Shown: positions 25,916 through 34,728, counted from the stretch's first letter. The stretch is DNA of 64,000 nucleotides from a bacterium (GCA_021821305.1 JAKACP010000001.1:620001-684000); one strand, 5' to 3'. Notes: generated from the sequence alone by a model not told the origin. Numbers and translations are program-made.

Positions 25916-28132
25916 ATGTCGGGGAATAACCATGCCCTTTTTCTCCACAGGGTATTTCAATACATAGGTATCATCGCCGTCTTCGCCGTCATGGGCGGCG
26001 GATATTGGTACTGGAAGAACGCACAGGCGGGCGCGACACTGAAGACAGCGGACAATCTGGGCCTCGTCGGCTACTGGTCCTTCAATGAGGGAACGGGGAC
26101 ACAGGCGGGCGACGCCTCGGGCCAGGAAAACACCGGCACCCTCACCAACGGTCCGACGTGGGTGGATGGGGCACGGGGGAAAGCCGTGAGTTTCGACGGG
26201 TTGGACGATGTCATAACCGCCGGGAGCGCTTCGAGCCTCGACGATATGGGGGCAAGGACGCTCTCGGCATGGATTTACCCCGAAAGCATGGGGGAGAGCT
26301 CGAAGGGACGCATCTTCGATAAGGCCGCGACGACTACTCCGACTTTGGGATGGATATTCAACATCGCGAACAATGAAGGGGATTATCAGATCGGATTCAC
26401 TCACTCGGGTTCTACGGTGCTTTCCAGAAGATCCGTAGCGAATACGATCGTCCCGAACGTGTGGCAGCACGTACTTGTGACATGGGACGGTTCGACGACC
26501 GCCACGAACATACGCATCTACGTGAATGGCACGGAAGTAAGCTATCAGACGACAAGTAACGGAGCCTCGCTGACCTCCGATGCCGCGCAAACCCTCAGGA
26601 TCGGAAACTCCGCCGATGGAGCCCGCACGTTCGACGGATACATCGACGAGCCACGCATCTACGACCGCGTGCTTGGGGCGACCGAAATAGCCGACCTCTA
26701 CGCCCTCGGCGCGACAAAATTCCAGGATACCCAATCGAATCAGCTGACGAACGGCCTCGTCGGCTACTGGCCCATGAACGGCCCCGACGTCTCCAGTACC
26801 ACCGCCTACGACCGCTCCGGACAAGGGAATAACGGCACCCTCACCAACAGCCCGACTCCGACGATCGGCCGATCGGGGCAGGGAGTGAGCTTCGATGGGA
26901 CGGACGATTACGTGAATGCCGGCAACCGATCGATCATCGACGGTGCATCCGCGGCGTCCGTCTGTACATGGATGAAATACGACCCCACCTCCGTAACGGC
27001 GGACGCCTCGATAGTCTCGAAATGGACGTCTTCCGGGGGGGGATGGCTCTTTTGGGTCGATGACGTCGGAGCTGTTTCCGGCAGAACCGATACGATATCG
27101 TTTTCCGTATCCACGACAGCTGCAGGCGGTACCGGAAGAGTCGAAGGGCCTACCGGTCTCGTGACTCCCGGATCCTGGGATTTCTACTGCGGTACGTTCC
27201 AGGGCGGATCGCACATCCGTCTCTACAAGAACGGCTCCCTGGTGCAGGAAAACACCACGAGTATCGTTTCGAGCGTCGCATCCAATACCAGCAACATGTA
27301 TCTTGCCAACAGCGCCGATCCCAGCTCCATAAAATACCTTGACGGCGTTCTCGACGAGCCCCGCATCTACAACCGAGCGCTCTCCGCCTCCGAGATTTCG
27401 GATCTCTACCAGCTCGGCAATCCGGACAAAGTGAACTCCGAAGACTCGCAGGAGAATCAGTCCACCAGCGGACTCGTCGGCTACTGGCCCATGAACGGCC
27501 CCGACGTCTCCAGTACCACCGCCTACGACCGCTCCGGACAAGGGAATAACGGCACCCTCACCAACGGTCCGACTCCGACGATCGGCAAGGTCGGCCAAGC
27601 ACTCGATTTCAACGGAAGCACGAACTATGTAGACCTCGGCATTCCATCATCGCTCAATCTCGCCTCGGCAAACAAATTCACGCTTTCCGCCTGGGTATAT
27701 CCTACGTCTGCTCCGAACGGCGTTGGGGTGATCAGCGAAATGTATACCCCGACAAGTACGACGGTACAGTACGAGATCGGCTTCGACCAAAATCTAGGTG
27801 CTGTTACGGGATCAAAGCTTGCCGTCGGATTCTATGATGGCTCATGGCGTATCGTAAAGGATTCGGGCAATATCGAACTCAATCAGTGGGCATTTATTTC
27901 GGGAACCTGGGATGGCACGACACTTCGCCTCTACAAGAATGGAGTAGAAATCAATTCCTCGACTCCCGGAGGGTCCCTTCCATCGTCCAACTTCGATAAG
28001 GTCGTCATAGGAAAAAGGCATGACGTAGGAGGGCTGACAAACTTTTTTCCAGGAAAAATCGACGAGGTACGTATCTACAACCGTGCGCTCACAGCGGCGG
28101 AGATTTCCGCACTCTACTACGCCGGGCGGTGA
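25916..28132 (+). CDS. Surface protein with three LamG (ConA-like lectin) domains
   Basis: A 738-residue protein with one membrane segment (about 15-33) and then three LamG-like jelly-roll domains, about 42-265, 280-500 and 515-738. Each opens with a GLVGYW motif and closes with an IDEPRIY- or IDEVRIYNRALTAAEIS-type motif. Such domains bind glycans or host surface proteins, so adhesion is likely. Domains 2 and 3 share a nearly identical DNA segment. The proximal anchor resembles a type IV pilin-like or uncleaved signal anchor. The C-terminus ends right after domain 3 with no sorting signal. Confidence 0.85.
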   Translation: MSGNNHALFLHRVFQYIGIIAVFAVMGGGYWYWKNAQAGATLKTADNLGLVGYWSFNEGTGTQAGDASGQENTGTLTNGPTWVDGARGKAVSFDGLDDVITAGSASSLDDMGARTLSAWIYPESMGESSKGRIFDKAATTTPTLGWIFNIANNEGDYQIGFTHSGSTVLSRRSVANTIVPNVWQHVLVTWDGSTTATNIRIYVNGTEVSYQTTSNGASLTSDAAQTLRIGNSADGARTFDGYIDEPRIYDRVLGATEIADLYALGATKFQDTQSNQLTNGLVGYWPMNGPDVSSTTAYDRSGQGNNGTLTNSPTPTIGRSGQGVSFDGTDDYVNAGNRSIIDGASAASVCTWMKYDPTSVTADASIVSKWTSSGGGWLFWVDDVGAVSGRTDTISFSVSTTAAGGTGRVEGPTGLVTPGSWDFYCGTFQGGSHIRLYKNGSLVQENTTSIVSSVASNTSNMYLANSADPSSIKYLDGVLDEPRIYNRALSASEISDLYQLGNPDKVNSEDSQENQSTSGLVGYWPMNGPDVSSTTAYDRSGQGNNGTLTNGPTPTIGKVGQALDFNGSTNYVDLGIPSSLNLASANKFTLSAWVYPTSAPNGVGVISEMYTPTSTTVQYEIGFDQNLGAVTGSKLAVGFYDGSWRIVKDSGNIELNQWAFISGTWDGTTLRLYKNGVEINSSTPGGSLPSSNFDKVVIGKRHDVGGLTNFFPGKIDEVRIYNRALTAAEISALYYAGR
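26756..26869 (+). repeat. LamG direct repeat, copy 1
   Basis: This 114-bp segment is repeated at 27473-27586 with only two differences that I can see, although the rest of the two LamG domains has diverged strongly. It codes for the domain opening around YWPMNGPDVSSTT. Confidence 0.9.
27473..27586 (+). repeat. LamG direct repeat, copy 2
   Basis: Second copy of the 114-bp segment, 717 bp (239 codons) downstream of copy 1. Recombination between the copies would remove or add exactly one in-frame LamG domain. Confidence 0.9.
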
Positions 28133-28231
28133 TACGAATGGAAGGGGAGCCCAGGCATCCGTTTCAGCTTGACTTTGTCTCCCATACGGACTACGATTCC
28201 CCTGTTCTTTTCACGAAGGGAGGAGGGGAGT

Positions 28232-28456
28232 ATGGACATCAAGGTACTCGGAGTAGACGGTAACTACGGTCTCGAAGGCGTACGGGCCGGGACCATCCTG
28301 TTCCAGTTCCTCCCGGAGGAACACGATCTCGCGTTGCGGATTCTCGAGGCGATGCACAAGGCGTCGAATCACCACGAAGCGCGCACCGAAATCGAACGGC
28401 TCATGAGGATGATCAGCGAATCATCGACACATCCCGATCAAGCGATGATGAACTGA
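28232..28456 (+). CDS. Small hypothetical protein, 74 residues
   Basis: The start at 28232 (MDIKVLGVDGNYG) is preceded by a strong purine-rich Shine-Dalgarno (GGGAGGAGGGG), better placed than the upstream in-frame ATG at 28169. The protein is soluble and mostly helical after residue 30 (DLALRILEAMHKASNHHEAR). A strong terminator follows directly. No family recognised. Confidence 0.65.
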   Translation: MDIKVLGVDGNYGLEGVRAGTILFQFLPEEHDLALRILEAMHKASNHHEARTEIERLMRMISESSTHPDQAMMN

Positions 28457-28480
28457 GTCATTCATGATGGATGTCACACG

Positions 28481-28513
28481 GAGGTTTCCGAACGATCGGA
28501 AGCCTCTTTTTTT
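28481..28513 (+). terminator. Intrinsic terminator
   Basis: An 11-bp stem (28481-28491 with 28496-28506) with loop ACGA is followed by eight T. The T-run abuts the left end of element A2. Confidence 0.88.
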
Positions 28514-28700
28514 AGTAACTGTTCAAATTCTCATGTCGAGATGGAATTCGAAAATTTCGAGCGAAAATCATGAAAGTTGAGAAAGGCTACTATGGTAACC
28601 TGACGAGACTTGAATGGTTTGCAGCCGAAATTTTCGGATTCCAGCCGACAAGCGGAATCTTTTCTCTTACTTGTGCGGTGAGAATTTGAACAGTTACTTA
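28512..28700 (+). repeat. Structured palindromic element, family A copy 2
   Basis: A 189-bp element has 20-bp near-perfect terminal repeats (28513-28532 with 28679-28699). An inner 17-bp stem (28543-28559 with 28626-28642) and a 7-bp central stem follow. It aligns with A1 (minus strand) and shares CTCATGTCGAG near the left end and CAGCCGACAAGCGG near the right. Stems differ in sequence from A1 yet stay paired. Confidence 0.82.
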
Positions 28701-29197
28701 GGCTCTATTTTGACGCAGGAGCGTTTTGAGTCACCTCAAGGGTACATCCGGCATCGTTTCCATCACGGCGACACGAAACTCCCCCAATCATTTTTCAAAA
28801 AACGGGGGAGGCACGGAGAAGGAGAAAACGGGAAGCCAGAACGTGAGACATTCATCATCCGTGATATCACGTATCGTCGCGCAGGATCCGCGAGAGATGG
28901 ATCCCAGGGAGCGGGGTGCCGGCACACGGATATCATATCGGTCATCCATACAGAGACCCGATTTCGCGTCCAGATAAAAAAATATTACCGACAGGGGAGG
29001 CACGGCCTGATTTTTCAATAATGCTTTATCCGGAGTGTTTCGAAAGTATACAATGTCGCATAAGTTACATTTGACGACATGTTAACAATAACACTCGCCC
29101 GAGACAAGAGCTCCGAAAAAACGATACCGCTTTCTCCGAAACCGTCATTCCCCACCCAGCGGCTCCCGCTTCATTTCCGGGAATGGAAAAAAGGAAT
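28701..29197. other. Gene-free stretch
   Basis: About 500 bp between element A2 and the cyclase terminator. Short open frames exist on both strands but lack Shine-Dalgarno sites and look random in composition. A 12-base word GGGGAGGCACGG occurs at 28805 and again at 28994. The first copy forms a weak hairpin with CTCCCCC at about 28781. I see no gene here. Confidence 0.5.
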
Positions 29198-29234
29198 AAA
29201 AAAAATCGGGAACGAAATATTCTTCGTTCCCGAT
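29198..29234 (-). terminator. Intrinsic terminator of the GGDEF gene
   Basis: A perfect 12-bp stem (29205-29216 with 29223-29234) around a 6-base loop is followed on the minus strand by a T-run. Confidence 0.9.
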
Positions 29235-29250
29235 CACGACTGCCTGCCTG

Positions 29251-30090
29251 CTAGTCCCGATAGACGCTGACGCTATCCTTCCCCGACTGCTTGGCGTCAT
29301 ACATCGCCTTGTCGGCGTGTCCGATCGCCCGATTGAGGGTCAGCGCGACCATGTCCGACGATAACCCGCCGGATTCCGGATGAAGGGTCATCAATGCCAG
29401 ACCGATACTGGCGCTGACACGGATGGCGCCGTCCGCGCCCTTGATCAGGAACCGGGGGTCCTTGCGCATGTTCTCGCGGAGGTGGTCGGCCTGTTTCGCC
29501 GCGCCATCCACATCGGAGTGCGTCATGACGACGACGAACTCGTCCCCTCCGACGCGCGCGATGAGGTCATTTTCCCGGGAGAACGTCTTCCGGAGCAACT
29601 CCGCGACATTGCGGAGCACTTCATCGCCCTTGTGATGTCCCCAGGTGTCATTGACCGGCTTGAAATTGTCCAGGTCGATGTATGCCACCGAACATGCGAG
29701 AGACTTCTCATGGACCGGCTGGCCGTCGTACCTCGCGTCGCGCCACAATGCCGATGCCATATGGGCGAGATGCCTGATGACACCGGGACGATTGAGGAGG
29801 CCGGACAGAGCGTCGTAGTCGACCAGGGTGGCCAGTCGACCGATTTCAGCCTTCTGGTCCTTATCCCTTTCCCCGAGAACGTCGATGGCCTTTTCCAGAG
29901 ACGTGATGACCGATTGGCATTGAAGGATACGCGCCGTGCCATCCCGATACGCTTCCTCGGAAGCTCGCTTGTATTGGGCTGCTTGGCGGGCAAGCCGGAT
30001 ATTCTCCTCACGGATCTCGGCCACACTTCTGCCGAGAAACAACGCGACGAGGCGACTGACCACATATTCACGGACTTTTCTGATCGACAT
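29251..30090 (-). CDS. Diguanylate cyclase (GGDEF domain)
   Basis: A 279-residue protein predicted to make cyclic di-GMP from two GTP. The catalytic half-site VGGDEF is intact near residue 180. An RxxD inhibitory site (REND) lies exactly five residues before GGDEF, so product inhibition is likely. The first 80 residues form a helical or coiled-coil region (EIREENIRLARQAAQYK) with no recognisable sensor or membrane helix. The ATG at 30090 follows GGAGGAG and was preferred over the ATG at 30168. It has its own promoter and terminator. No EAL or PilZ gene lies nearby. Confidence 0.92.
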   Translation of the reverse strand: MSIRKVREYVVSRLVALFLGRSVAEIREENIRLARQAAQYKRASEEAYRDGTARILQCQSVITSLEKAIDVLGERDKDQKAEIGRLATLVDYDALSGLLNRPGVIRHLAHMASALWRDARYDGQPVHEKSLACSVAYIDLDNFKPVNDTWGHHKGDEVLRNVAELLRKTFSRENDLIARVGGDEFVVVMTHSDVDGAAKQADHLRENMRKDPRFLIKGADGAIRVSASIGLALMTLHPESGGLSSDMVALTLNRAIGHADKAMYDAKQSGKDSVSVYRD

Positions 30091-30181
30091 TTCATCTCCT
30101 CCATACGTGAACGGTACTTCCCGATCGTTACGCGTCATTTCAGCTCTCCTCTCGAAAAAAATTGTCAAAATACTTCAACAT

Positions 30182-30210
30182 ATTCTAGCATAAAATAAGA
30201 ATAATGTCAA
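30182..30210 (-). promoter_or_regulatory. Sigma70 promoter of the GGDEF gene
   Basis: On the minus strand TTGACA (30205-30210) and TAGAAT (30182-30187) are separated by 17 bp of AT-rich DNA. The start codon is 92 bp downstream. Confidence 0.75.
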
Positions 30211-30298
30211 TAGGACGGAAGGGGCGCCGTTCTGGTACAATGAAAGCATTCCCCGGCCGGTTTTCATCCGGACGTTTCATTTCCGACGTTTCTCCCCT

Positions 30299-31459
30299 AT
30301 GCGTATCTCCTATTCCGCGCTCAGCACCTATCAGACCTGTCCGCTCAAGTACAAGTACCAGAACGTGGACCATATCAAGGAGCCGAAATCCAAAGAGGCG
30401 GTATTCGGCACGCTCGTCCACTCGGTGATGCAGTACGTCCATTCCCCCGCCCTCATCCAGCCGTCGCTCGAGGACGCGCTCGATTTCTTCTCGCAGAACT
30501 GGAACGAGGAGGTCTGGGCGGACGAGCTCGAGGAGCGCGCGGCGTTCTCGCAGGGCGTGAAGATCATCCAGGACTACTACGCGAAAAACGATCCGGCGGA
30601 TTTCACGATCGTCGACCTCGAGAGCCGATTCGCGATAGAGATCGGCGACGAGCGGACCGGCCAGCACATCATCGCCGGCGTGATCGACCGCATCGACAAG
30701 ACGGCCGACGGGTACGAGATCATCGACTACAAGACTTCCAAGAAAATGCCGTCGCAGGAGACGGTGGATACCAACCTCCAGCTCTCGATCTATCTCAAGG
30801 CCTTCCTCGCACGATACCCGAAGGAACGCGCGAACCTCGACGATATCACCGTCTCGCTCTACTTCCTCAAACACGGCGCCAAGCTTTCCGCGAAACGGAC
30901 CGAGGAACAGCTCGCCGAGCTCGACCGGATCTTCCTCGACGTGATCGCCTCGATCGAAGCGGGCAAGTTCGATCCCGTGCTCTCGCCGCTGTGCGACTGG
31001 TGCGGATACCAGCGGATCTGCCCCCTGTGGAAACACAAATTCGCGGAGGAGCGGAAAATGGACTCCGCTGAGGCGCGGACCGTCATCGACGACTACATCG
31101 CCGCCAAGGAAGAGGCCGGAAGCGTGAAGCGCAGGCTCGCGGAACTCCAGGAACGCATATTCGCCTACATGGAATCCGAAGGCGTCGACCGGGTGTTCGG
31201 CGGCCGCGGTATCATCGGCAAATCGCTCCGCAAGACGTACAAATACGACGAGGCGAGACTGCGCGAGATCCTCGCGCCGATCGGCCGTCTCGACGATGTC
31301 ATGAAGGTGGACGGCGTCGCGCTCAAGAAAGTCGCGGGCGAACTCCCCCTCGCCGTGAAGAAGGAGATCGAGGATGCCCGCGTCCTCGACAAGGAAAGCG
31401 TATCGCTCTCGGTCAAAAAAGGCTCCTTCTCCGAGGAGGACACCGATACCGAGGCATAA
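30299..31459 (+). CDS. RecB-like PD-(D/E)XK nuclease with Fe-S cluster motif
   Basis: A 386-residue protein of the Cas4/AddB-type nuclease group. The core is GVIDRIDK followed by YEIIDYKTSK, giving the D-x-n-(D/E)-x-K active site, then QLSIYLKAF (the Q-x3-Y motif). Four cysteines flank the core: one at about 14 (TCPLKY) and three in CDWCGYQRIC, the 4Fe-4S pattern of AddB and Cas4. A helical tail of about 120 residues follows. No CRISPR array or helicase is adjacent, so a DNA-repair exonuclease role is likelier than a Cas role. Confidence 0.88.
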   Translation: MRISYSALSTYQTCPLKYKYQNVDHIKEPKSKEAVFGTLVHSVMQYVHSPALIQPSLEDALDFFSQNWNEEVWADELEERAAFSQGVKIIQDYYAKNDPADFTIVDLESRFAIEIGDERTGQHIIAGVIDRIDKTADGYEIIDYKTSKKMPSQETVDTNLQLSIYLKAFLARYPKERANLDDITVSLYFLKHGAKLSAKRTEEQLAELDRIFLDVIASIEAGKFDPVLSPLCDWCGYQRICPLWKHKFAEERKMDSAEARTVIDDYIAAKEEAGSVKRRLAELQERIFAYMESEGVDRVFGGRGIIGKSLRKTYKYDEARLREILAPIGRLDDVMKVDGVALKKVAGELPLAVKKEIEDARVLDKESVSLSVKKGSFSEEDTDTEA

Positions 31460-31492
31460 AAAAACCGGAAGCGCATGTCGTGCCACTTCCGG
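31458..31492 (-). terminator. Intrinsic terminator
   Basis: A 7-bp stem (31465-31471 with 31486-31492) is followed on the minus strand by a T-run. It ends the small gene at 31495, and converges with the nuclease gene. Confidence 0.65.
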
Positions 31493-31494
31493 AC

Positions 31495-31821
31495 TCAGAG
31501 CATCCCGATCTCAAAAAATCCCTCATCGTCATCGCTATCGTCGAAGAGCTCGTACTTCGTCGTGACGGAACCGAAGATATTCCCGAGCCGATCGATGATC
31601 TGTCGTTCGTCCATATCGGCGGAAAAAGTACTGACCCCGCCGACCCTTTCGGAAACCGAAAAACCGCTCTTCTCCGAAAGGACGTAGAGGACGTCTTGCC
31701 TCAAGGCATAGAGCAGAGCCGCTCCCGGCGTCGATACGCAGACTGCGATATCGCATGTCCTTTTCGTTATCTTTTCGAGCGCGTTGCGCTTGTCGTCGGT
31801 CACGAGAATGTTCGCGGCCAT
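31495..31821 (-). CDS. Hypothetical protein, 108 residues
   Basis: A soluble protein with a good Shine-Dalgarno (AAGGAGGG) before the ATG at 31821. The N-terminus MAANILVTDDKRNALEKI resembles the first strand and helix of a small Rossmann-like fold. The C-terminus is acidic (DDSDDDEGFFE). It contains two cysteines in TCDIAVC. Function unknown. Confidence 0.65.
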   Translation of the reverse strand: MAANILVTDDKRNALEKITKRTCDIAVCVSTPGAALLYALRQDVLYVLSEKSGFSVSERVGGVSTFSADMDERQIIDRLGNIFGSVTTKYELFDDSDDDEGFFEIGML

Positions 31822-31952
31822 GATACTACCCTCCTTTCTCCGAAGATCGGATTTTCCCCTCGCTCGCGTGAAATGTCAAAGAACGGGCGAATCCCCGATA
31901 AGCCCATGATAGCACATCCGCTGGCTTCGTTCCCACATCCGCACTTCGCCGA

Positions 31953-32744
31953 TCAGCGGGAAATGACGATCGCCGATTTTCGGGCGGCCGATGTCCGCGG
32001 GAGGTGGTGTCCGGTCGGATAATCCGATATCGCGTCGAAGAGGACACCCTCGGCGTAGCGGAACGAGGCGCCGAGACGCGTGCCGGGATCGTTCGTCACG
32101 AATTCCCGGGTGTCGGCGTCATAGCCGATGATGACGAGCATGTGGTATATCGGTCCCGGCGGAGTATAGTGCGGATTGCCGAGTTCGCGGCCGTCGAACG
32201 GAGCGACGACGATATTCCCTTCGCGGATGGCGTCGCGGAGATCGTCGAGCGTCAGATCATGAAGCACGGATATGTTGTCCGACTTGAAGTATTCCCGGTA
32301 CAGCGCCGCCGTGTCATCGGCCGACGTGTCATACGCCTCCTCGCCGAAACGTTTCTCGGCGAGCGCGGAGATCGTTCGGATCTCCTGCTCGATTTCCGCT
32401 TTCGGCGGAAGCGTCGTCTCGGACGCCGCCCAGGCCGCCGCCATGATGAGCGAAGACTCCTCGCAGGCGTTCTGGAACACGGGGTCGCTCCACTGCGCGC
32501 TCGGTGCCTGCGGCGTGAACGGGACGGTCTGGATGAGGGTCTCCGGGAGTTCCGCGTCCGACGGAATCGAAGCGGTTTTATCCGCTTCGGGCACCCGTGC
32601 CGGAAACGGCCCGACAGGATGGACTTCGGGTTCTCCCGTTTCAGAGTCCGAACGGCTCCCCCACTCGCCCGGGAAAAGGCCCGTCCAGGCCAAGACGCCT
32701 CCGAGCACCAGAACGGCGAATACGATGGAAACGAGGTATTTCAT
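31953..32744 (-). CDS. Secreted C39-like cysteine peptidase
   Basis: A 263-residue protein with an N-terminal signal anchor (about 3-22), a linker of about 60 residues and a papain-like C39 domain. The oxyanion Gln and catalytic Cys appear in VPFTPQAP and FQNACEESS. The His lies in PIYHMLVIIGYD and the third member in FVTNDPGT. Related C39_2 proteins are extracellular peptidases. No ABC exporter is nearby, so it is not a bacteriocin-processing transporter domain. The ending overlaps no neighbour. Confidence 0.85.
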   Translation of the reverse strand: MKYLVSIVFAVLVLGGVLAWTGLFPGEWGSRSDSETGEPEVHPVGPFPARVPEADKTASIPSDAELPETLIQTVPFTPQAPSAQWSDPVFQNACEESSLIMAAAWAASETTLPPKAEIEQEIRTISALAEKRFGEEAYDTSADDTAALYREYFKSDNISVLHDLTLDDLRDAIREGNIVVAPFDGRELGNPHYTPPGPIYHMLVIIGYDADTREFVTNDPGTRLGASFRYAEGVLFDAISDYPTGHHLPRTSAARKSAIVISR

Positions 32745-32821
32745 AGCGCGTCATTTTAGCATCAAAATGGACTGCTGTCACGGATCCTTGATTTCCCCCT
32801 GAATCTGTAATACAATCCTCG

Positions 32822-32893
32822 ATGAGGATTTTTTCCTTGTTTTTGTTCTTTATTTTCTCCGTTAACTGTTCATTGTTGACTCGTAACTGAAAT
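32822..32893. repeat. T-rich low-complexity block before tRNA-Gln
   Basis: A T-rich stretch with repeated GTTAACTG, GTTGACTC and GTAACTG words lies directly before the tRNA. Composition differs sharply from the flanking genes. It resembles the other simple blocks in this window; promoter elements for the tRNA may lie within it, but I cannot assign them. Confidence 0.5.
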
Positions 32894-32965
32894 TGGGGAG
32901 TAGCCAAGCGGTAAGGCAGTGGGTTCTGGTCCCACGATGCGAAGGTTCGATCCCTTCCTCCCCAG
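32894..32965 (+). tRNA. tRNA-Gln (anticodon CUG)
   Basis: A 72-nt cloverleaf with a 7-bp acceptor stem (TGGGGAG with CTCCCCA), D arm GCC/GGC, a 5-bp anticodon stem GTGGG/CCCAC with loop TTCTGGT, a 5-base variable region and T arm GAAGG-TTCGATC-CCTTC. The anticodon CTG reads CAG. The discriminator base is G. CCA is not encoded. With gatB present it is probably charged through Glu-tRNA-Gln. Confidence 0.95.
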
Positions 32966-33028
32966 CATTGACAAATAACTCTATCCGTGGTTATTTATAT
33001 TGGTTTGTTCTTTTTTCAGGAGGCTGCG

Positions 33029-33295
33029 ATGTTCAAGAGTATTTGTTCTTTTTTCAGCAAACGCCAAGCAAGAAGGCATGAAACGATCCTGCGGGCTCTG
33101 GAGGGTCAAGAGCTGAGCGGCGATCAGATCCATAAAAAAACAGGCATCTGGGCCGGACGTCTGTACCCCGACTTGCTCGATCTGGAGGAAAAAGGTGTCA
33201 TCTCCTCCCGATGGAAGGAGCCGCTCTACCCGCTCCTCCCCGGCAAGCCGCGAAGAAGATTGTACAAGATCGTCGATACTCCCACGCGACATTGA
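33029..33295 (+). CDS. Small PadR-like winged-helix protein
   Basis: An 88-residue protein. ILRALEGQELSGDQIHKKT forms the first helices of a winged helix. GRLYPDLLDLEEKGVISSRW matches the PadR recognition region, and GKPRRRLYKI the wing. PadR proteins are dimeric repressors; the usual C-terminal dimer helix is mostly absent here. The ATG at 33029 has AGGAGG upstream. It is followed by a terminator and faces a flavoprotein gene. The target is unknown. Confidence 0.75.
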   Translation: MFKSICSFFSKRQARRHETILRALEGQELSGDQIHKKTGIWAGRLYPDLLDLEEKGVISSRWKEPLYPLLPGKPRRRLYKIVDTPTRH

Positions 33296-33320
33296 AACTT
33301 CACACCACTTTGAAGATCGT

Positions 33321-33348
33321 AAGCGGTTTCCACGGAAGCCGCTTTTTA
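33321..33348 (+). terminator. Intrinsic terminator
   Basis: A stem of about 8 bp (AGCGGTTT with AAGCCGCT, two G-T pairs) is followed by TTTTT. It ends the PadR-like gene. Confidence 0.75.
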
Positions 33349-33375
33349 TTTTCCCCCTGACTTCGCACGGCAGGA

Positions 33376-34647
33376 TCAGTGCCCGGCGGCGGAGGTTCCG
33401 GCGACGAAGCCGGTAGTCCAGCAGAGCTGAAGGCTATATCCGCCGGAAGGACGATCGATGTTGAGGATATCTCCGACGAGGTACAGGTTCGGATAGAGCC
33501 GCGACCGCATGTCCTTGAAGTCCACTTCCGGAAGTGCGATTCCCCCGCTCGTCACGATCGCCTTGTCCTCGCCGAGGAGCCCCTCCACGGTCATGGGGAG
33601 ATCTTTCAAGAGGCGTGCGAGCCCGAGGCGCTGTTCCCGGGTGACGCTGTGCACCGGCGTATCGGGATCGATGCCCGCGAGCCGCAAAGACACGGGAACG
33701 AGGAGCGGTACGATGATCCCCTCCAGACTGTTCTTTACCTGTCGGTTCTTCTGCAGAGCGAACGCCGCCAGTATCCGTTTGTCTATTTCACCGATATCCG
33801 ACTGTGGGAAAAGGTCGACCGAAACGGCCACCGGTCCCCCATGCAGCAGCTCGCCGATATTCCGACTCATGTTGAGCGCCAGGGGCCCGCTCAGCCCGAA
33901 GTGCGTGAAGAGGAGCTTCCCCCGCCGCGGCGGGCAAGCTCTCCTACCATCATGATTTTTCCCGTTCTGAAAGACCGAGAGTTTGGCGTCCGGAAAGCTC
34001 GCCCCCGAAAGCTCGTGCACCCACGCTTCGCGCACGCGGATCGGCACGAGCGACGCACGCGGCGTGACGATCGTATGACCGATCGCCTCGAGCCACCGGA
34101 ACCCGTCACCGGTCGATCCGGTCTCCGGATGGGACTTGCCCCCGGTCGCGAGCACGTACGAACGCGCCCGCAGGATCTCCCCGTCCGTGAGGCGCACGCC
34201 GGCGACCGTTCCGTCCGAAACGTCCAGCCCGGCCACCTCCGCGCCGGACAACACGGTCACGCCGCCTTGGTCCATGTACCGCACGAGCGCGTCGAAGACG
34301 GATTGTGATCGGTCGCTCGCGGGAAACACCCGTTTCTCGGCTTCGACCTTCGTCGGCATACCGAGCCCATGGAAGAAATCGATGGCGTCCTGCACGCCGA
34401 ATCTCGAAAGCGGAGAGAAGAGGAACTTCGCGGCATCGCCGAACTTCCGGAGGAAGATATTCCGGTCGAATTCCGCATTCGTTATGTTGGATCGGCCGCC
34501 GCCGGTGATGAGAAGCTTCTCGCCGAGAGAATCGTTCTTCTCGAGCAAGAGGACGCGCGCGCCGCACTCCGCCGCACGGCCGGCCGCCATCATGCCCGCG
34601 GGCCCTCCTCCGATTATCACCACGTCGTATTTCGTCGCTTGCGTCAT
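33376..34647 (-). CDS. FAD-dependent oxidoreductase, HI0933/YhiN family
   Basis: A 423-residue flavoprotein. Seen: the dinucleotide motif IIGGGPAGMMAAGRAAE; the family motif GGGRSNITN; ATGGKSHPETGSTGDGF; FTHFGLSGPLAL; and the closing FAD motif LYLVGDILNIDRPSGGYSLQLCWTTG. The substrate of this family is not settled (some members reduce bile-acid or aromatic compounds). The ATG at 34647 gives the usual opening; an upstream ATG at 34683 would add 12 residues. Confidence 0.9.
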   Translation of the reverse strand: MTQATKYDVVIIGGGPAGMMAAGRAAECGARVLLLEKNDSLGEKLLITGGGRSNITNAEFDRNIFLRKFGDAAKFLFSPLSRFGVQDAIDFFHGLGMPTKVEAEKRVFPASDRSQSVFDALVRYMDQGGVTVLSGAEVAGLDVSDGTVAGVRLTDGEILRARSYVLATGGKSHPETGSTGDGFRWLEAIGHTIVTPRASLVPIRVREAWVHELSGASFPDAKLSVFQNGKNHDGRRACPPRRGKLLFTHFGLSGPLALNMSRNIGELLHGGPVAVSVDLFPQSDIGEIDKRILAAFALQKNRQVKNSLEGIIVPLLVPVSLRLAGIDPDTPVHSVTREQRLGLARLLKDLPMTVEGLLGEDKAIVTSGGIALPEVDFKDMRSRLYPNLYLVGDILNIDRPSGGYSLQLCWTTGFVAGTSAAGH

Positions 34648-34676
34648 ATGAAGGTATGAGATGAGAGCATGGGGTA

Positions 34677-34705
34677 ATAACATGCTATAATGCGGAAAAA
34701 GTCAA
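34677..34705 (-). promoter_or_regulatory. Possible promoter of the flavoprotein gene
   Basis: On the minus strand TTGACT and TGTTAT are 17 bp apart, about 30 bp before the start at 34647. On the opposite strand a TATAAT (34686-34691) overlaps and may serve the gene at 34729. Confidence 0.4.
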
Positions 34706-34728
34706 TTCTCATTCGTAAAAAAATCCAT

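Noticed and set aside
25892..27598. A 568-codon minus-strand frame under the LamG gene
   Set aside because: It repeats in step with the LamG repeats and has no recognisable domain; the plus strand has three clear LamG domains.
28614..29270. Short open frames in the gap before the GGDEF gene
   Set aside because: They lack Shine-Dalgarno sites, overlap element A2 or a terminator, and show no codon bias like the neighbours.
30299..31459. The RecB-like nuclease as a Cas4 gene
   Set aside because: The Fe-S and nuclease motifs fit Cas4 as well as AddB, but there is no CRISPR array or other cas gene in the window, and the helical tail is longer than in Cas4.
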